From Streptomyces oceani (GTDB lineage: Bacteria > Actinomycetota > Actinomycetes > Streptomycetales > Streptomycetaceae): a stretch of 57,331 bases of DNA. The stretch covers positions 51,791-109,121 of the forward strand of contig NZ_LJGU01000104.1 in the NCBI RefSeq assembly GCF_001751245.1. The letters run 5' to 3'. The translations under genes and the position numbers were made by a program. The notes beneath the pieces are model-generated. The model did no database searches. It was not told where the DNA came from and saw only the letters and a list, made by a program, of their open reading frames with translations. Below are positions 24,547-33,827 of the stretch, piece after piece; position 1 is the stretch's first letter; each line of letters opens with the position of its first letter.

Positions 24547-27258
24547 ATGCCCGCGAAGATGACCTCACGACGCGCCCGCCTTATCGTGATCGCAGTCGTG
24601 TTGCTGCTCGTCGGGGGTGTCGGGTTCGGTACGTTCTGGAGCGTCAGCACCGTACGCGACTCGTTTCCGCAGACGACCGGTTCGCTCCAGATCGACAAGC
24701 TGCGGGACCCGGTCACCGTCAAGCGGGACGGCAGCGGCATCCCGCAGATCTACGCGGACAATCCCGAAGACCTCTTCCTGGCCCAGGGATTCGTGCAGGC
24801 GCAGGACCGGTTCTGGGAGATGGACGTACGCCGGCACACCACCTCCGGTCGACTCTCCGAGATGTTCGGGGAGGGGCAGGTGAAGACGGACGCGTTCCTT
24901 CGTACGCTCGGCTGGCGCGAGGTCGCGGAGAAGGAGTACAAGCAGCTTCCCGCCCAGACCAAGAAGTACCTCCAGGCGTACTCGGACGGGGTCAACGCCT
25001 ATCTCGACGACCACGAGGGGTCGGCCGCCTCGGTGGAGTACGCGGCGCTCGACCTCCAGTACGACTACAGCCCGGAGCCCTGGGACCCGGTGGATTCCGT
25101 CGCCTGGTTGAAGGCCATGGCCTGGGACCTGCGCGGGAACATGTCGGACGAGATCGATCGAGCCCTGATGACCAGCCGCTTCGACAAGGAGGAGATCGAG
25201 GAGCTGTACCCCTCGTACCCGACGAAGCGGAACAAGCCCATCGTCGAGGGTGGTTCGGTCGACCCGGCCAGCAAGGAGTACCGCCCCGAGGGCGGTGGCA
25301 CCACTCCCGGCAGCGCCGCGAGCTCGGCACCGGGCACGGACGTGATGCGGGACGCGCGGACCCAGCTGGGTTCGGTGGCGAAGCGGCTCGACCAGGTGCC
25401 GGGCATGCTGGGCCCGAACGGCAGCGGTATCGGCTCGAACTCCTGGGTGGTCTCCGGGAAGTACACCACCACCGGCGAGCCGTTGTTGGCCAACGACCCT
25501 CATCTGAAACCACAGTTGCCGTCCGTCTGGTACCAGATGGGACTGCACTGCCGGAACGTGAGCGAGGGTTGCCCCTTCGACGTCTCCGGCTTCACCTTCT
25601 CGGGCATGCCGGGTGTCGTCATCGGACACAACCAGGACATCTCGTGGGGCATGACCAATCTCGGCGCCGACGTCACCGATCTGTACCTGCAGAAGGTCAA
25701 GGACGGGAAGTACCTCTACGGCGGCAAGCAGGTGCCGTTGACCACCCGGCGGGAGGTCATCAAGGTCGCGGGCGGCAAGGACCGGAAGATCACCGTACGC
25801 GGGACCAACAACGGGCCGATCATCTCCGACTGGGACGACGAGGCCGCGGACGTCGGCGAGCAGGCCCCGGTCGACCACTCCGCGCCGGATCGGGCGGAGG
25901 GCTACGCCGTGTCCCTGAGGTGGACCGCCCTCACCCCGTCCAAGACGATGAACGCCGTCTTCAAGCTCAACGCCGCCAGCGACTTCCAGGAGTTCCGGGC
26001 GGCGGCCCGCGACTTCGCCGTACCGTCCCAGAACCTCATCTACGCCGATACCGAGGGCAACATCGGCTACCAGGCGCCGGGGCGGATCCCGGTGCGCGGG
26101 AAGGGCGACGGTCGGTATCCGGCCCCGGGCTGGGACCCGGAGTACCGCTGGCAGGACTACGTGCCGCAGTCCGCGCTGCCCTGGGAGTACAACCCGGACC
26201 GTGGCTACATCGTCACGGCCAACCAGGCGGTCGTCGACCAGCAGAAGTACCCCTACCTCCTTACCCACGACTGGGGTTACGGCGCGCGCAGCCAGCGGAT
26301 CAACGACATGATCCGGCAGAAGATCGCGCACGGCGGCAAGGTCTCCATGCAGGACATGCAGGAGATGCAGCTGGACAACAGCAGCGAGATCGCGAAGCTG
26401 TTGACGCCGTACCTGCTGGAGATCGACATCGAGGACGAGTACGTGCGTGAGGCGCAGGAGTTGCTGCGCGGCTGGGACCACACGCAGGACGCGGACTCGG
26501 CCGCCGCCGCGTACTTCAACGGCGTCTGGCGGAACGTGCTGAAGCTGGCCTTCGGCAACAAGTTCCCCAAGGAGCTGCGACCCGAGGGTGAGTGCCTGCG
26601 AGTACCGCCGGCGGACGAGTCGGCGCCGCTGGACGAACTGGACGGGCAGACCAAACGGGTGCGCGAGTGTGGCCAGCAGGACCCGGAGAACGCTCAGCCG
26701 GACGGCGGCGACCGTTGGTTCGAGGTGGTCCGCGAGCTCCTCAAGGAGCCGGAGTCCGACTGGTGGAAGACCCGCGGCAGCCGGCGGGACGCGGGCGACC
26801 AGAACCGTGACGACCTGCTCGAACACGCGATGAAGGACGCGCGCTGGGAGCTGACCGCCGAGTTGGGCAAGGACATCGACACCTGGACCTGGGGCCGGTT
26901 GCACCGGTTGATGCTGCGGAACCAGACGCTGGGCACCGAGGGCCCCGGAGCCATCCAGTGGCTGCTCAACCGCGGGCCGTGGGAGCTGGGTGGCGGCGAG
27001 GCCGCGGTGAACGCGACGGGCTGGAACGCCGCGGGCGGCTACGACGTCAGCTGGGTCCCGTCCATGCGGATGGTGGTCAACCTGGCGAACCTCGACGACT
27101 CCAGCTGGATCAACCTCACCGGTGCCTCCGGGCACGCCTATCACCCCAACTACGTCGACCAGACGGACATGTGGGCCGAGGGCGAGCAACTGACCTGGGC
27201 GTTCAGCGAGAAGGCGGTGGAGAAGAGCACCGACGACAAGATGGCGCTCACGCCGTGA
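24547..27258 (+). CDS. Penicillin acylase family protein (Ntn amidohydrolase)
   Basis: A 903-residue precursor with an N-terminal membrane or signal segment (RLIVIAVVLLLVGGVGFGTF). It cleaves itself into alpha and beta chains: the beta chain starts at Ser297 in NGSGIG-SNSWVVSG, the Ntn nucleophile. Downstream are NDPHLKPQLPSVWYQMGLHC and HNQDISWGMTNLGADVTDLY, typical of the family. Members hydrolyse acyl amides such as acyl-homoserine lactones, beta-lactams or lipopeptides; the substrate here is unknown. ATG 24547 has AAAGGA upstream. It is divergent from the antiporter gene, 261 bases away, and acts at the cell surface. Confidence 0.9.
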   Translation: MPAKMTSRRARLIVIAVVLLLVGGVGFGTFWSVSTVRDSFPQTTGSLQIDKLRDPVTVKRDGSGIPQIYADNPEDLFLAQGFVQAQDRFWEMDVRRHTTSGRLSEMFGEGQVKTDAFLRTLGWREVAEKEYKQLPAQTKKYLQAYSDGVNAYLDDHEGSAASVEYAALDLQYDYSPEPWDPVDSVAWLKAMAWDLRGNMSDEIDRALMTSRFDKEEIEELYPSYPTKRNKPIVEGGSVDPASKEYRPEGGGTTPGSAASSAPGTDVMRDARTQLGSVAKRLDQVPGMLGPNGSGIGSNSWVVSGKYTTTGEPLLANDPHLKPQLPSVWYQMGLHCRNVSEGCPFDVSGFTFSGMPGVVIGHNQDISWGMTNLGADVTDLYLQKVKDGKYLYGGKQVPLTTRREVIKVAGGKDRKITVRGTNNGPIISDWDDEAADVGEQAPVDHSAPDRAEGYAVSLRWTALTPSKTMNAVFKLNAASDFQEFRAAARDFAVPSQNLIYADTEGNIGYQAPGRIPVRGKGDGRYPAPGWDPEYRWQDYVPQSALPWEYNPDRGYIVTANQAVVDQQKYPYLLTHDWGYGARSQRINDMIRQKIAHGGKVSMQDMQEMQLDNSSEIAKLLTPYLLEIDIEDEYVREAQELLRGWDHTQDADSAAAAYFNGVWRNVLKLAFGNKFPKELRPEGECLRVPPADESAPLDELDGQTKRVRECGQQDPENAQPDGGDRWFEVVRELLKEPESDWWKTRGSRRDAGDQNRDDLLEHAMKDARWELTAELGKDIDTWTWGRLHRLMLRNQTLGTEGPGAIQWLLNRGPWELGGGEAAVNATGWNAAGGYDVSWVPSMRMVVNLANLDDSSWINLTGASGHAYHPNYVDQTDMWAEGEQLTWAFSEKAVEKSTDDKMALTP

Positions 27259-27348
27259 CGCCGGTCAGGTCGGTGACGCCGTGACGCCGGTGCCGTCGGA
27301 GGCGCCGGGTCGGCCCAGTCCGCCCGGTCGGCCCGGGAACGCCACCGC

Positions 27349-27963
27349 TCACGCCGTGCCCCACGCTCCGGCCGGTCCGAAGCGGTGCGCCCCCGCGGGC
27401 GTCACCGCCGCGGTCACCGGCCGGTCGTGCGGCTCCGCCGGCACCCGGGGCAGCACCTCGCCGTCGTAGAGCAGCACCACCAGCGGCGGCGTCCGCCCGG
27501 CGGCCCCGAGCCGGGCCAGCACCCGGTCGTAACTGCCGCCGCCACGCCCCAGCCGTGCGCCCGACTCGTCCACCGCCAAGCCCGGCAACAGCACCGCGTC
27601 CGCCGCGGTCACCGCCTCCGGCCCCAGATGGGGCCGCACCGGCTCCAGCAGCCCCCGCCCGGCCCGTACGAGCCCCGGCGCGCCCGCGTAGACTCCCCAA
27701 TCCAGGTCGTCGTCCGGGAGCAGCACGGGCAGCAGCACCCGGACTCCGCGCTCGCGCAGGGCGTCCAGCAGCGGGCGGGTGCCCGGCTCGCGGCCGACCG
27801 AGACGTACGCCGCGACGGTACGCGCCCGGCCCAGCTCGGACAGTGCCAGTGCCCGGCGGGAGAGAACCCGGGGCGCCTCGCGCACGTCCTCCTCTGACAG
27901 TCGGGAACGTGCCGCCAGGATGCCCCGGCGCAACTCCCGCTTCCTGCCCTCCACGTCACTCAC
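27349..27963 (-). CDS. 5-formyltetrahydrofolate cyclo-ligase
   Basis: A 204-residue enzyme that converts 5-formyl-THF to 5,10-methenyl-THF with ATP, returning stored folate to the pool. It begins with the RKRELRRGILAARSRLSEED helix, then TVAAYVSVGREPGTRPLLDA, LLPVLLPDDDLDWGVY and the folate/ATP-site block LLPGLAVDESGARLGRGGGS followed by YDRVLAR. GTG 27963 is the start. It is divergent from galU, with only 50 bases between the two start codons. It is conserved at this position in actinobacteria. Confidence 0.9.
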   Translation of the reverse strand: MSDVEGRKRELRRGILAARSRLSEEDVREAPRVLSRRALALSELGRARTVAAYVSVGREPGTRPLLDALRERGVRVLLPVLLPDDDLDWGVYAGAPGLVRAGRGLLEPVRPHLGPEAVTAADAVLLPGLAVDESGARLGRGGGSYDRVLARLGAAGRTPPLVVLLYDGEVLPRVPAEPHDRPVTAAVTPAGAHRFGPAGAWGTA

Positions 27964-28013
27964 CCGAACAGAACCTCATCTTCCGCTCAAACACACACGT
28001 TATGGTGCTTCGC

Positions 28014-28916
28014 ATGACTAGTTCACGTAACCGGATCAGCAAGGCCGTGATTCCGGCCGCGGGCCTTGGCACCCGCTTCCTGCCCGCCACCAAGGCGACG
28101 CCGAAGGAGATGCTCCCGGTCGTCGACAAGCCCGCGATCCAGTACGTGGTCGAGGAGGCCGTCACCGCGGGCCTCTCCGACGTACTCATGGTCACCGGTC
28201 GGAACAAGCGCCCGCTCGAGGACCACTTCGACCGTAACTACGAACTCGAGGAAGTCCTGCGCAACAAGGGCGACGCCACCAAGCTGACCCGGGTGCAGGA
28301 GTCCAGCGACCTGGCCACCATGCACTACGTCCGCCAGGGGGACCCCAAGGGCCTGGGGCACGCCGTCCTGTGCGCGGAGCCGCACGTGGGCGACGAGCCG
28401 TTCGCCGTGCTGCTCGGTGACGACCTGATCGACCCCCGGGACCCGCTGCTGGCCCGGATGAACGCCGTGCGGGACGAGCACGGCGGCAGCGTCATCGCGC
28501 TGATGGAGGTCGATCCGGAGACCATCCACCTCTACGGTTCGGCGTCCGTGAGCGGCACGGACGACGAGGACGTCGTACGGGTCTCCGGCCTGGTCGAGAA
28601 GCCCAGCGTGGCGGACGCGCCGAGCAACCTCGCCATCATCGGCCGTTACGTCCTCGACCCCGCCGTCTTCGCGGTGTTGCGCGACACCGCCCCGGGGCGC
28701 GGCGGAGAGATCCAGCTGACCGACGCGCTTCAGGCGCTCGCCGCCGATCCGTCGTTGGGCGGGCCGGTGCACGGGGTGGTGTTCCGCGGCCGGCGTTACG
28801 ACACCGGCGACCGGGGGGACTATCTGCGCGCCATTGTCCGACTGGCATGCGAACGTGAGGACCTGGGCCCGGACTTCCGGGACTGGCTGCGTGCGTATGT
28901 GAACAAGGAGATGTAG
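28014..28916 (+). CDS. galU: UTP-glucose-1-phosphate uridylyltransferase
   Basis: A 300-residue nucleotidyltransferase that makes UDP-glucose from UTP and glucose-1-phosphate for polysaccharide and envelope synthesis. The signature is KAVIPAAGLGTRFLPATKAT PKEMLPVVDKPAIQYVVEEA, split over residues 8-47; FAVLLGDDLI and GRYVLDPAVFAVL follow. TATGGT at 28001-28006 lies seven bases before the ATG, so the message is probably leaderless. moeA starts five bases after the stop, beginning a run of same-strand genes. Confidence 0.95.
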   Translation: MTSSRNRISKAVIPAAGLGTRFLPATKATPKEMLPVVDKPAIQYVVEEAVTAGLSDVLMVTGRNKRPLEDHFDRNYELEEVLRNKGDATKLTRVQESSDLATMHYVRQGDPKGLGHAVLCAEPHVGDEPFAVLLGDDLIDPRDPLLARMNAVRDEHGGSVIALMEVDPETIHLYGSASVSGTDDEDVVRVSGLVEKPSVADAPSNLAIIGRYVLDPAVFAVLRDTAPGRGGEIQLTDALQALAADPSLGGPVHGVVFRGRRYDTGDRGDYLRAIVRLACEREDLGPDFRDWLRAYVNKEM

Positions 28917-28920
28917 GCGA

Positions 28921-30225
28921 GTGAGCGAAACCTGGTCCGTCGACGAGCATCTGACGGACGTCCTGCGCGGCCTCCGCGCGTTGGAGCCCATCGAGCTGCA
29001 GTTGTTGGACGCGCAGGGCTGCGTGCTCGTCGAGGAGATCACGGTGCCCGCGTCGCTGCCGCCCTTCGACAACAGCTCGATGGACGGTTACGCGGTGCGG
29101 GTCGCGGATGTCGAGGGCGCGACCCGGGAACTGCCCGCCGTGCTCAGCGTCCTCGGCGATGTCGCCGCCGGCAGCGGCGAATTGCCCGAGGTCGGCCCGG
29201 GCGAGGCGGCACGGATCATGACCGGGGCGCCGCTGCCGCCCGGGGCGGAGGCCGTCGTACCAGTGGAGTGGACGGACGGTGGCACCGGCGGCGGACCGGC
29301 CGACTCCATGACGGCCCGCAGCGCCGATCCGGACGGCGCCACCGGCGAGGTCCGTGTGCACCGGCCGGCCGCCGCGGGTGCGCACGTCCGCGCCCGCGGC
29401 AGCGACGTACGCTCCGGGACGCTCGCGCTGCGCTCGGGCACCGTGCTGGGGCCGCCGCAGATCGGGCTGTTGGCCGCGCTCGGCTTCGGCTCGGTGACCG
29501 TACGGCCGCAGCCGCGAGTCGTCGTGCTGTCCACCGGCAGTGAACTCGCGCAGCCGGGCGAGCCGTTGGCAAACGGTCAGATCCATGACGCAAACAGCTT
29601 CGTGCTGACCGCCGCCGCCCGAGCCGCCGGCGCGGTCGCGTACCGGGTGGGCGCGGTCGACGACGACCCGGAGACGCTGCGTGCCACCATCGAGGACCAG
29701 CTCATCCGCGCTGATGTCGTGGTCACCAGCGGCGGCGTGAGCGTGGGGGCGTACGACGTGGTGAAGGAGGCGCTGAGCGGCATCGACGACGCCGGGGGAC
29801 ACGTCGAGTTCCGGCGGCTCGCGATGCAGCCCGGCAAGCCCCAGGGCTTCGGGGTCATCGGCCGGGAGAACACGCCGCTGTTCGCGCTGCCGGGGAATCC
29901 GGTCAGCGCGTACGTCTCGTTCGAGCTGTTCGTACGCCCAGCCATCCGGGTCCTGTTGGGGCGCGAACCAGCCCGGCGCGAGCCGGTGCGGGCCGTGTTG
30001 GCGGGTGACGAGAAGCTGCGCTCGCCCGCCGGCAAGCGGCAGTTCCTGCGCGGTGCGTACGAACCGCCGGCCGCTGGCGAGAAGACCGGCACGGTCCGCG
30101 CGGTCGGCGGCGCCGGTTCGCATCTGATCGCGGCCCTCGCCCAGGCTGACGCCCTGATCGTGTTGCCGGAGCGCGCCGAGGAGGCGGCCCCGGGAGACGA
30201 GGTGGAGGTGATCCGGCTCGACTGA
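28921..30225 (+). CDS. moeA: Molybdopterin molybdenumtransferase MoeA (gephyrin-like, probable Glp)
   Basis: A 434-residue MoeA inserting molybdenum into adenylylated molybdopterin. Motifs: PPFDNSSMDGYAVRVADVEG, MTGAPLPPGAEAVVPVEWTD, LSTGSELAQPGEPLANGQI, VVTSGGVSVGAYDVVKEAL and ALPGNPVSAYVSFELFVRPA. A short extra Asp/Gly/Pro-rich insert follows EWTD. The GTG at 28921 is four bases past the galU stop. In Corynebacterium the galU-linked MoeA paralog is Glp, which binds FtsZ and the membrane receptor GlpR; the same gene order with the receptor-like gene at 32348 suggests this copy may serve division as well as cofactor synthesis. Confidence 0.92.
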   Translation: MSETWSVDEHLTDVLRGLRALEPIELQLLDAQGCVLVEEITVPASLPPFDNSSMDGYAVRVADVEGATRELPAVLSVLGDVAAGSGELPEVGPGEAARIMTGAPLPPGAEAVVPVEWTDGGTGGGPADSMTARSADPDGATGEVRVHRPAAAGAHVRARGSDVRSGTLALRSGTVLGPPQIGLLAALGFGSVTVRPQPRVVVLSTGSELAQPGEPLANGQIHDANSFVLTAAARAAGAVAYRVGAVDDDPETLRATIEDQLIRADVVVTSGGVSVGAYDVVKEALSGIDDAGGHVEFRRLAMQPGKPQGFGVIGRENTPLFALPGNPVSAYVSFELFVRPAIRVLLGREPARREPVRAVLAGDEKLRSPAGKRQFLRGAYEPPAAGEKTGTVRAVGGAGSHLIAALAQADALIVLPERAEEAAPGDEVEVIRLD

Positions 30226-30419
30226 CGGTCTCGAAGGCCGTCGTGCCGCTCCCGCCTTCCCCGGGTGCCCGGTACCGTGTCCGGGCACCACACACGTACC
30301 AGGAGCAACACCAGGGGCGAAGCCGGAGCCGCCACGGGGCGCGCGGACACCCCGCGAAGCACCCACGGTGGCCACCCATCGGGAACGCCCACGGGCGGCA
30401 CCCACGGGGGAGGAGCAGG

Positions 30420-30980
30420 ATGAGCAGCGCCGAGCAGCAGCACCTCACGCACGTCGACGCGACGGGCGCGGCCCGGATGGTCGACGTCTCGGGGAAGGAC
30501 GTCACGGCCCGCACCGCTCGCGCGACCGGGCGGGTGCTGGTCGCGCCCCGTGTCGTCGAGTTGCTGCGCGGGGAGGGCGTCCCCAAGGGGGACGCGCTGG
30601 GCACCGCCCGGATCGCCGGGATCATGGGCGCCAAGAAGACCCCGGAACTGGTCCCGCTGTGCCATCCGCTGGCGGTTTCCGGAGTCGGGGTCGAGCTGAC
30701 CGTCACGGAGGAGGCCGTGGAGATCACCGCGAGCGTGCGCACCACGGACCGTACGGGCGTGGAGATGGAGGCCCTGACGGCGGTGACGGTCGCCGGGCTG
30801 ACGGTCATCGACATGGTGAAGGCCGTGGACAAGGCCGCCGTGCTCACCGAGGTGCGGGTGCTGGAGAAGACCGGCGGCGCGTCCGGCGACTGGTCGCGAG
30901 CCTCCGGCAACTGGCCGCGAGACACAGCGGACGTACGAGAGGCACCGGGCGCCGGGTCGGGGGCCGGGGAGCGGGAATGA
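30420..30980 (+). CDS. moaC: Cyclic pyranopterin monophosphate synthase
   Basis: A 186-residue MoaC, which with MoaA turns GTP into cyclic pyranopterin monophosphate, the first step of molybdenum cofactor synthesis. It starts near LTHVDATGAARMVDVSGKDV and holds GTARIAGIMGAKKTPELVPL continuing CHPL, TDRTGVEMEALTAVTVAGL and DMVKAVDKAAVLTEVRVLEK. The C-terminal 25 residues are a low-complexity addition. ATG 30420 has GGGGGAGGAG upstream. Its stop overlaps the mogA start in ATGA, so the two are translationally coupled. Confidence 0.94.
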   Translation: MSSAEQQHLTHVDATGAARMVDVSGKDVTARTARATGRVLVAPRVVELLRGEGVPKGDALGTARIAGIMGAKKTPELVPLCHPLAVSGVGVELTVTEEAVEITASVRTTDRTGVEMEALTAVTVAGLTVIDMVKAVDKAAVLTEVRVLEKTGGASGDWSRASGNWPRDTADVREAPGAGSGAGERE

Positions 30981-31555
30981 GCGAGCACGCACACCACGAG
31001 CACGGCGCACACGGCGCAGAGGGGGGCCCGCGCGGAGCGACGCGCACGGCGGACGCGGCGGGTGCGTACCGCGCGCTCGCGGTGACCGCCTCGAACCGGG
31101 CCGCCGACGGCGTCTATCCGGACGCCGGCGGTCCGCTGCTGGTCTCCGGACTCGAGGCGATGGGCTTCCGTACGGACGGCCCGCGGGTGGTGCACGACGG
31201 CGAGCCCGTGGCGGAGGCCCTTCGGGAGGCGGTGGCCGCTGGTTACGACGTCGTACTCACCACCGGCGGCACCGGCGTCTCCCCCACGGACCGCACGCCC
31301 GAGATGACCCGGCGCGTCGTGGACCGGGAGGTGCCCGGGATCGCGGAGGCGATCCGTGCCGAGGGCGCCGCAAAGGTGCCCACCGCGGCGCTCTCCCGTG
31401 GCGTCGCGGGCATCGCCGGGCGCACACTGATGGTGAACCTGCCTGGTTCCAGCGGCGGAGTCCGCGACGGACTCGCCGTGTTGGACCGGCTCCTGTGGCA
31501 CGCGGTGGAGCAGATCCACGGCGGCGATCACCCGAGAGGGGACGACAGCAACTGA
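30977..31555 (+). CDS. mogA: Molybdopterin adenylyltransferase, MogA/MoaB family
   Basis: A 192-residue enzyme that adenylylates molybdopterin before metal insertion by MoeA. After a His-rich head (SEHAHHEHGAHGAEG), which might hold metal, the core reads YRALAVTASNRAADGVYPDA, VVLTTGGTGVSPTDRTPEMT and VNLPGSSGGVRDGLAVLDRL. The ATG overlaps the moaC stop by four bases. Its own stop overlaps the CTG start proposed for the next gene. The context of moeA and moaC makes the assignment secure. Confidence 0.92.
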   Translation: MSEHAHHEHGAHGAEGGPRGATRTADAAGAYRALAVTASNRAADGVYPDAGGPLLVSGLEAMGFRTDGPRVVHDGEPVAEALREAVAAGYDVVLTTGGTGVSPTDRTPEMTRRVVDREVPGIAEAIRAEGAAKVPTAALSRGVAGIAGRTLMVNLPGSSGGVRDGLAVLDRLLWHAVEQIHGGDHPRGDDSN

Positions 31556-32181
31556 ACGCGTCCTGGCCGGTAGCGCTGGCGGACGGCAGCACTGCCCTCC
31601 GCCCGGTGAAGCTGCGCGATCAACGGGCCTGGCGAGAGGTGAACCAGCGCAACCGGGACTGGCTGCGTCCCTGGGAGGCGACGATCCCGCCCGCGCCGCC
31701 CGGCCACCATCCGGCCCGCCGGCCCACCTTCCGCCAGATGGTGCGCCATCTGCGGGCCGAGGCGCAGGCCGGGCGGATGCTGCCGTTCGTCGTGGAGTAC
31801 GAGGGGCGGCTGGCCGGTCAGCTCACGGTCGCGGGGATCACCTGGGGGTCGATGTGCTCGGGGCACATCGGTTACTGGGTGGACCGGGAGGTCGCGGGGC
31901 GCGGCGTGATGCCGACGGCGGTCGCGCTCGCCACGGACCACTGTTTCCGTCGGGTCGGACTGCACCGAATCGAGGTGTGCATCCGGCCGGAGAACCACCC
32001 GAGCCGTCGGGTGGTGGAGAAACTGGGCTTTCGGGAGGAGGGGGTGCGGCCCCGGTACCTGCATATCGACGGGGCATGGCGGGACCATCTGGTTTTCGCG
32101 TTGACGGCGGAGGAAGTGCCGGAGGGAGTGCTGGCCCGTTGGCGAAACGGAAGTCCACGCACTGAGGGAAGAATGCTATAA
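31552..32181 (+). CDS. GNAT acetyltransferase, RimJ-like
   Basis: A 209-residue acetyltransferase. DGSTALRPVKLRDQRAWREV, RDWLRPWEATIP, CSGHIGYWVDREVAGRGVMP and VCIRPENHPSRRVVEKLGFR EEGVRPRYLHIDGAWRDHLV (residues about 140-180) are typical of RimJ/RimL N-terminal protein acetyltransferases. No ATG or GTG fits the start; CTG 31552 overlaps the mogA stop as CTGA and has GAGAGGGGA upstream, giving the head NASWPVALADG expected for the family. It lies between the molybdenum genes and sepX, the same place as rimJ in corynebacteria. Confidence 0.87.
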   Translation: MNASWPVALADGSTALRPVKLRDQRAWREVNQRNRDWLRPWEATIPPAPPGHHPARRPTFRQMVRHLRAEAQAGRMLPFVVEYEGRLAGQLTVAGITWGSMCSGHIGYWVDREVAGRGVMPTAVALATDHCFRRVGLHRIEVCIRPENHPSRRVVEKLGFREEGVRPRYLHIDGAWRDHLVFALTAEEVPEGVLARWRNGSPRTEGRML

Positions 32182-32347
32182 GCGTTCGATTCCATTTCTC
32201 GAACTGTCGCTGAGCGCTCGCGAGTTGGGCACAAAGGGCGCGTTTTGGTGCGCGCTGATGAAAAAACTACGGTGATATCAGCAAGATGGTGCGACACACC
32301 GCGCCATTCGGTCGATGCCTCGCCGTCATCCCCTCTACCGTGTGAGG

Positions 32348-33679
32348 GTGAGCAGCAGTGGCCTCATCTACGCAGTCATCGTCGGGGCCTGGGCCGCCTA
32401 TCTGGTGCCGATGTGGCTTCGCCGGCAGGACGAGCTGAACGAGGCGCGTCCGACAGAACGCTTCAGCACCGCCATCCGGTTGCTTTCCGGAAAGGCGGCC
32501 ATGGAGCGCCGGTACGCGAAGGAAGCCGACAGACGTACGTCGGACGCCGAGTCCGACTCGGAGCCGGAAGCGGCCGAGGGCGACGTCGGGCCAGCCGGGG
32601 ATGACCGTGGAGCACGGGACGCCCCTGACGAGAGCACCGAGGATCCGGTCGACGTCCGGGCGTTCGCCGACCCCAAGACCATGGTGGGGGCGGCACCGCG
32701 GGGCGAGGATGACGGCCGGGAGTCGGCGGCGCCGGAGCTCGCGGCCGGCGCGCGTCCGCAGCGTGCGGGCGCGGGACGCGGGACGGCGGACACACCGCCG
32801 GACGGACCGGAGTGGGACAAGGCCGAGCGGAGCAAGGCCGCACGGGGCAACACCGAGCGGAACAAGGCCGAACGCGGCAAGCGCGCGCGGGTGCTGGCCC
32901 GACGGCGGCGAACCACCATGGCGCTGTTCCTCGCGTTCACCTGCGGCGCGATCATCGCGGCGGTCGGCGGCGTCGCGTTCCTCTGGGCGCCGGCCGCGCC
33001 GGCGGCACTGCTGAGCGCGTACATCGTGCACCTGCGGATCCAGGAACGGCGCCGTTTCGTCGTCACCATGGACCGCCGCAAGGCGGAGGAGGCGGCTCGG
33101 CGACTACGGGCCCAACGCGTGAGGCCGGTGGCGGCCGACCCGACCACGGGCGGCTCGCGAACGGCCGACGCCACGGGAGCCGGAGAGCCCCGGTGGGAGC
33201 CGGAGTCCACCCAGGCGCACGCGGTGGCGGGGACGTCCGAGCCGGCCGCTGACCGACGGGCGCCATCCGCCGACCGGCGGGCGCTCGTCGAGCGCACCGA
33301 CCATGCCGAGTGGGTCGACCAGCAGCGCGGCCGAGTCCGTGAGCAGTCGGAAGGCGAGGAGTGGGACCCGGTTCCGGTGCCGCTGCCGACGTACGTGAGC
33401 GCGCCGGTCGCACCACGTACGGCGCGGGGAGTGGACCTGGACGCGCCGGACACCTGGAGCTCCGCCCGCTCGAGCACGGCGGGGGCGGGCGGACCCGCCC
33501 CCGAACCGGGCACGTCCCGCACCGCGGAGCCCCCGAGTGGTCAGCGTCCCGCTGACGTGCGGGGACAGCGTGGACCTGAGGCGAAGGACGGGACAGAGGC
33601 CGCGACGCCGGAGCGGGGGCGTACGCCACTCTTCGACCAGTACGCCGACGAGGACCGACCGCGTGCCGTGAACGAGTGA
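32348..33679 (+). CDS. sepX: Divisome membrane protein SepX/GlpR-like
   Basis: A 443-residue actinobacterial membrane protein. TM1 is at the very N-terminus (SSSGLIYAVIVGAWAAYLVP) and is followed by MWLRRQDELNEARPTERFST, the conserved head of SepX. A pair of hydrophobic segments lies near residues 195-230 (LFLAFTCGAIIAAVGGVAFL, LLSAYIVHLRIQERR). The rest is acidic, repetitive and probably disordered. In Streptomyces SepX is needed for stable sporulation septa; its corynebacterial homologue GlpR is the membrane receptor of the gephyrin-like Glp. TACCGT lies six bases before GTG 32348, so the message is probably leaderless. Confidence 0.85.
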   Translation: MSSSGLIYAVIVGAWAAYLVPMWLRRQDELNEARPTERFSTAIRLLSGKAAMERRYAKEADRRTSDAESDSEPEAAEGDVGPAGDDRGARDAPDESTEDPVDVRAFADPKTMVGAAPRGEDDGRESAAPELAAGARPQRAGAGRGTADTPPDGPEWDKAERSKAARGNTERNKAERGKRARVLARRRRTTMALFLAFTCGAIIAAVGGVAFLWAPAAPAALLSAYIVHLRIQERRRFVVTMDRRKAEEAARRLRAQRVRPVAADPTTGGSRTADATGAGEPRWEPESTQAHAVAGTSEPAADRRAPSADRRALVERTDHAEWVDQQRGRVREQSEGEEWDPVPVPLPTYVSAPVAPRTARGVDLDAPDTWSSARSSTAGAGGPAPEPGTSRTAEPPSGQRPADVRGQRGPEAKDGTEAATPERGRTPLFDQYADEDRPRAVNE

Positions 33680-33754
33680 GGCCCCGGCTGTGACCTGCGG
33701 GACAGTGGATTTCCGCGTGCCGCGAGTGGGATGCTAGAGTTTCACTCGCCGCAA

Positions 33755-33827
33755 GGGCCTGTAGCGCAGTTGGTAGCGCATCTCGTTCGCAACGAGGGGG
33801 TCAGGGGTTCGAATCCCCTCAGGTCCA
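33755..33827 (+). tRNA. tRNA-Ala (anticodon CGC)
   Basis: A full cloverleaf of 73 bases: acceptor GGGCCTG with CAGGTCC and discriminator A, D-arm GCGCAGTTGGTAGCGC, anticodon stem CTCG/CGAG with loop TTCGCAA (anticodon CGC, reading GCG), and T-arm AGGGGTTCGAATCCCCT. No CCA is encoded. Downstream lies about 1 kb of degenerate sequence. Confidence 0.96.

Noticed and set aside
24565..27189. Very long reverse-strand open frame (874 codons) opposite the penicillin acylase gene
   Set aside because: Such antisense frames arise from third-position GC bias in high-GC genomes. The protein has no recognisable domain, while the forward frame has clear catalytic motifs.
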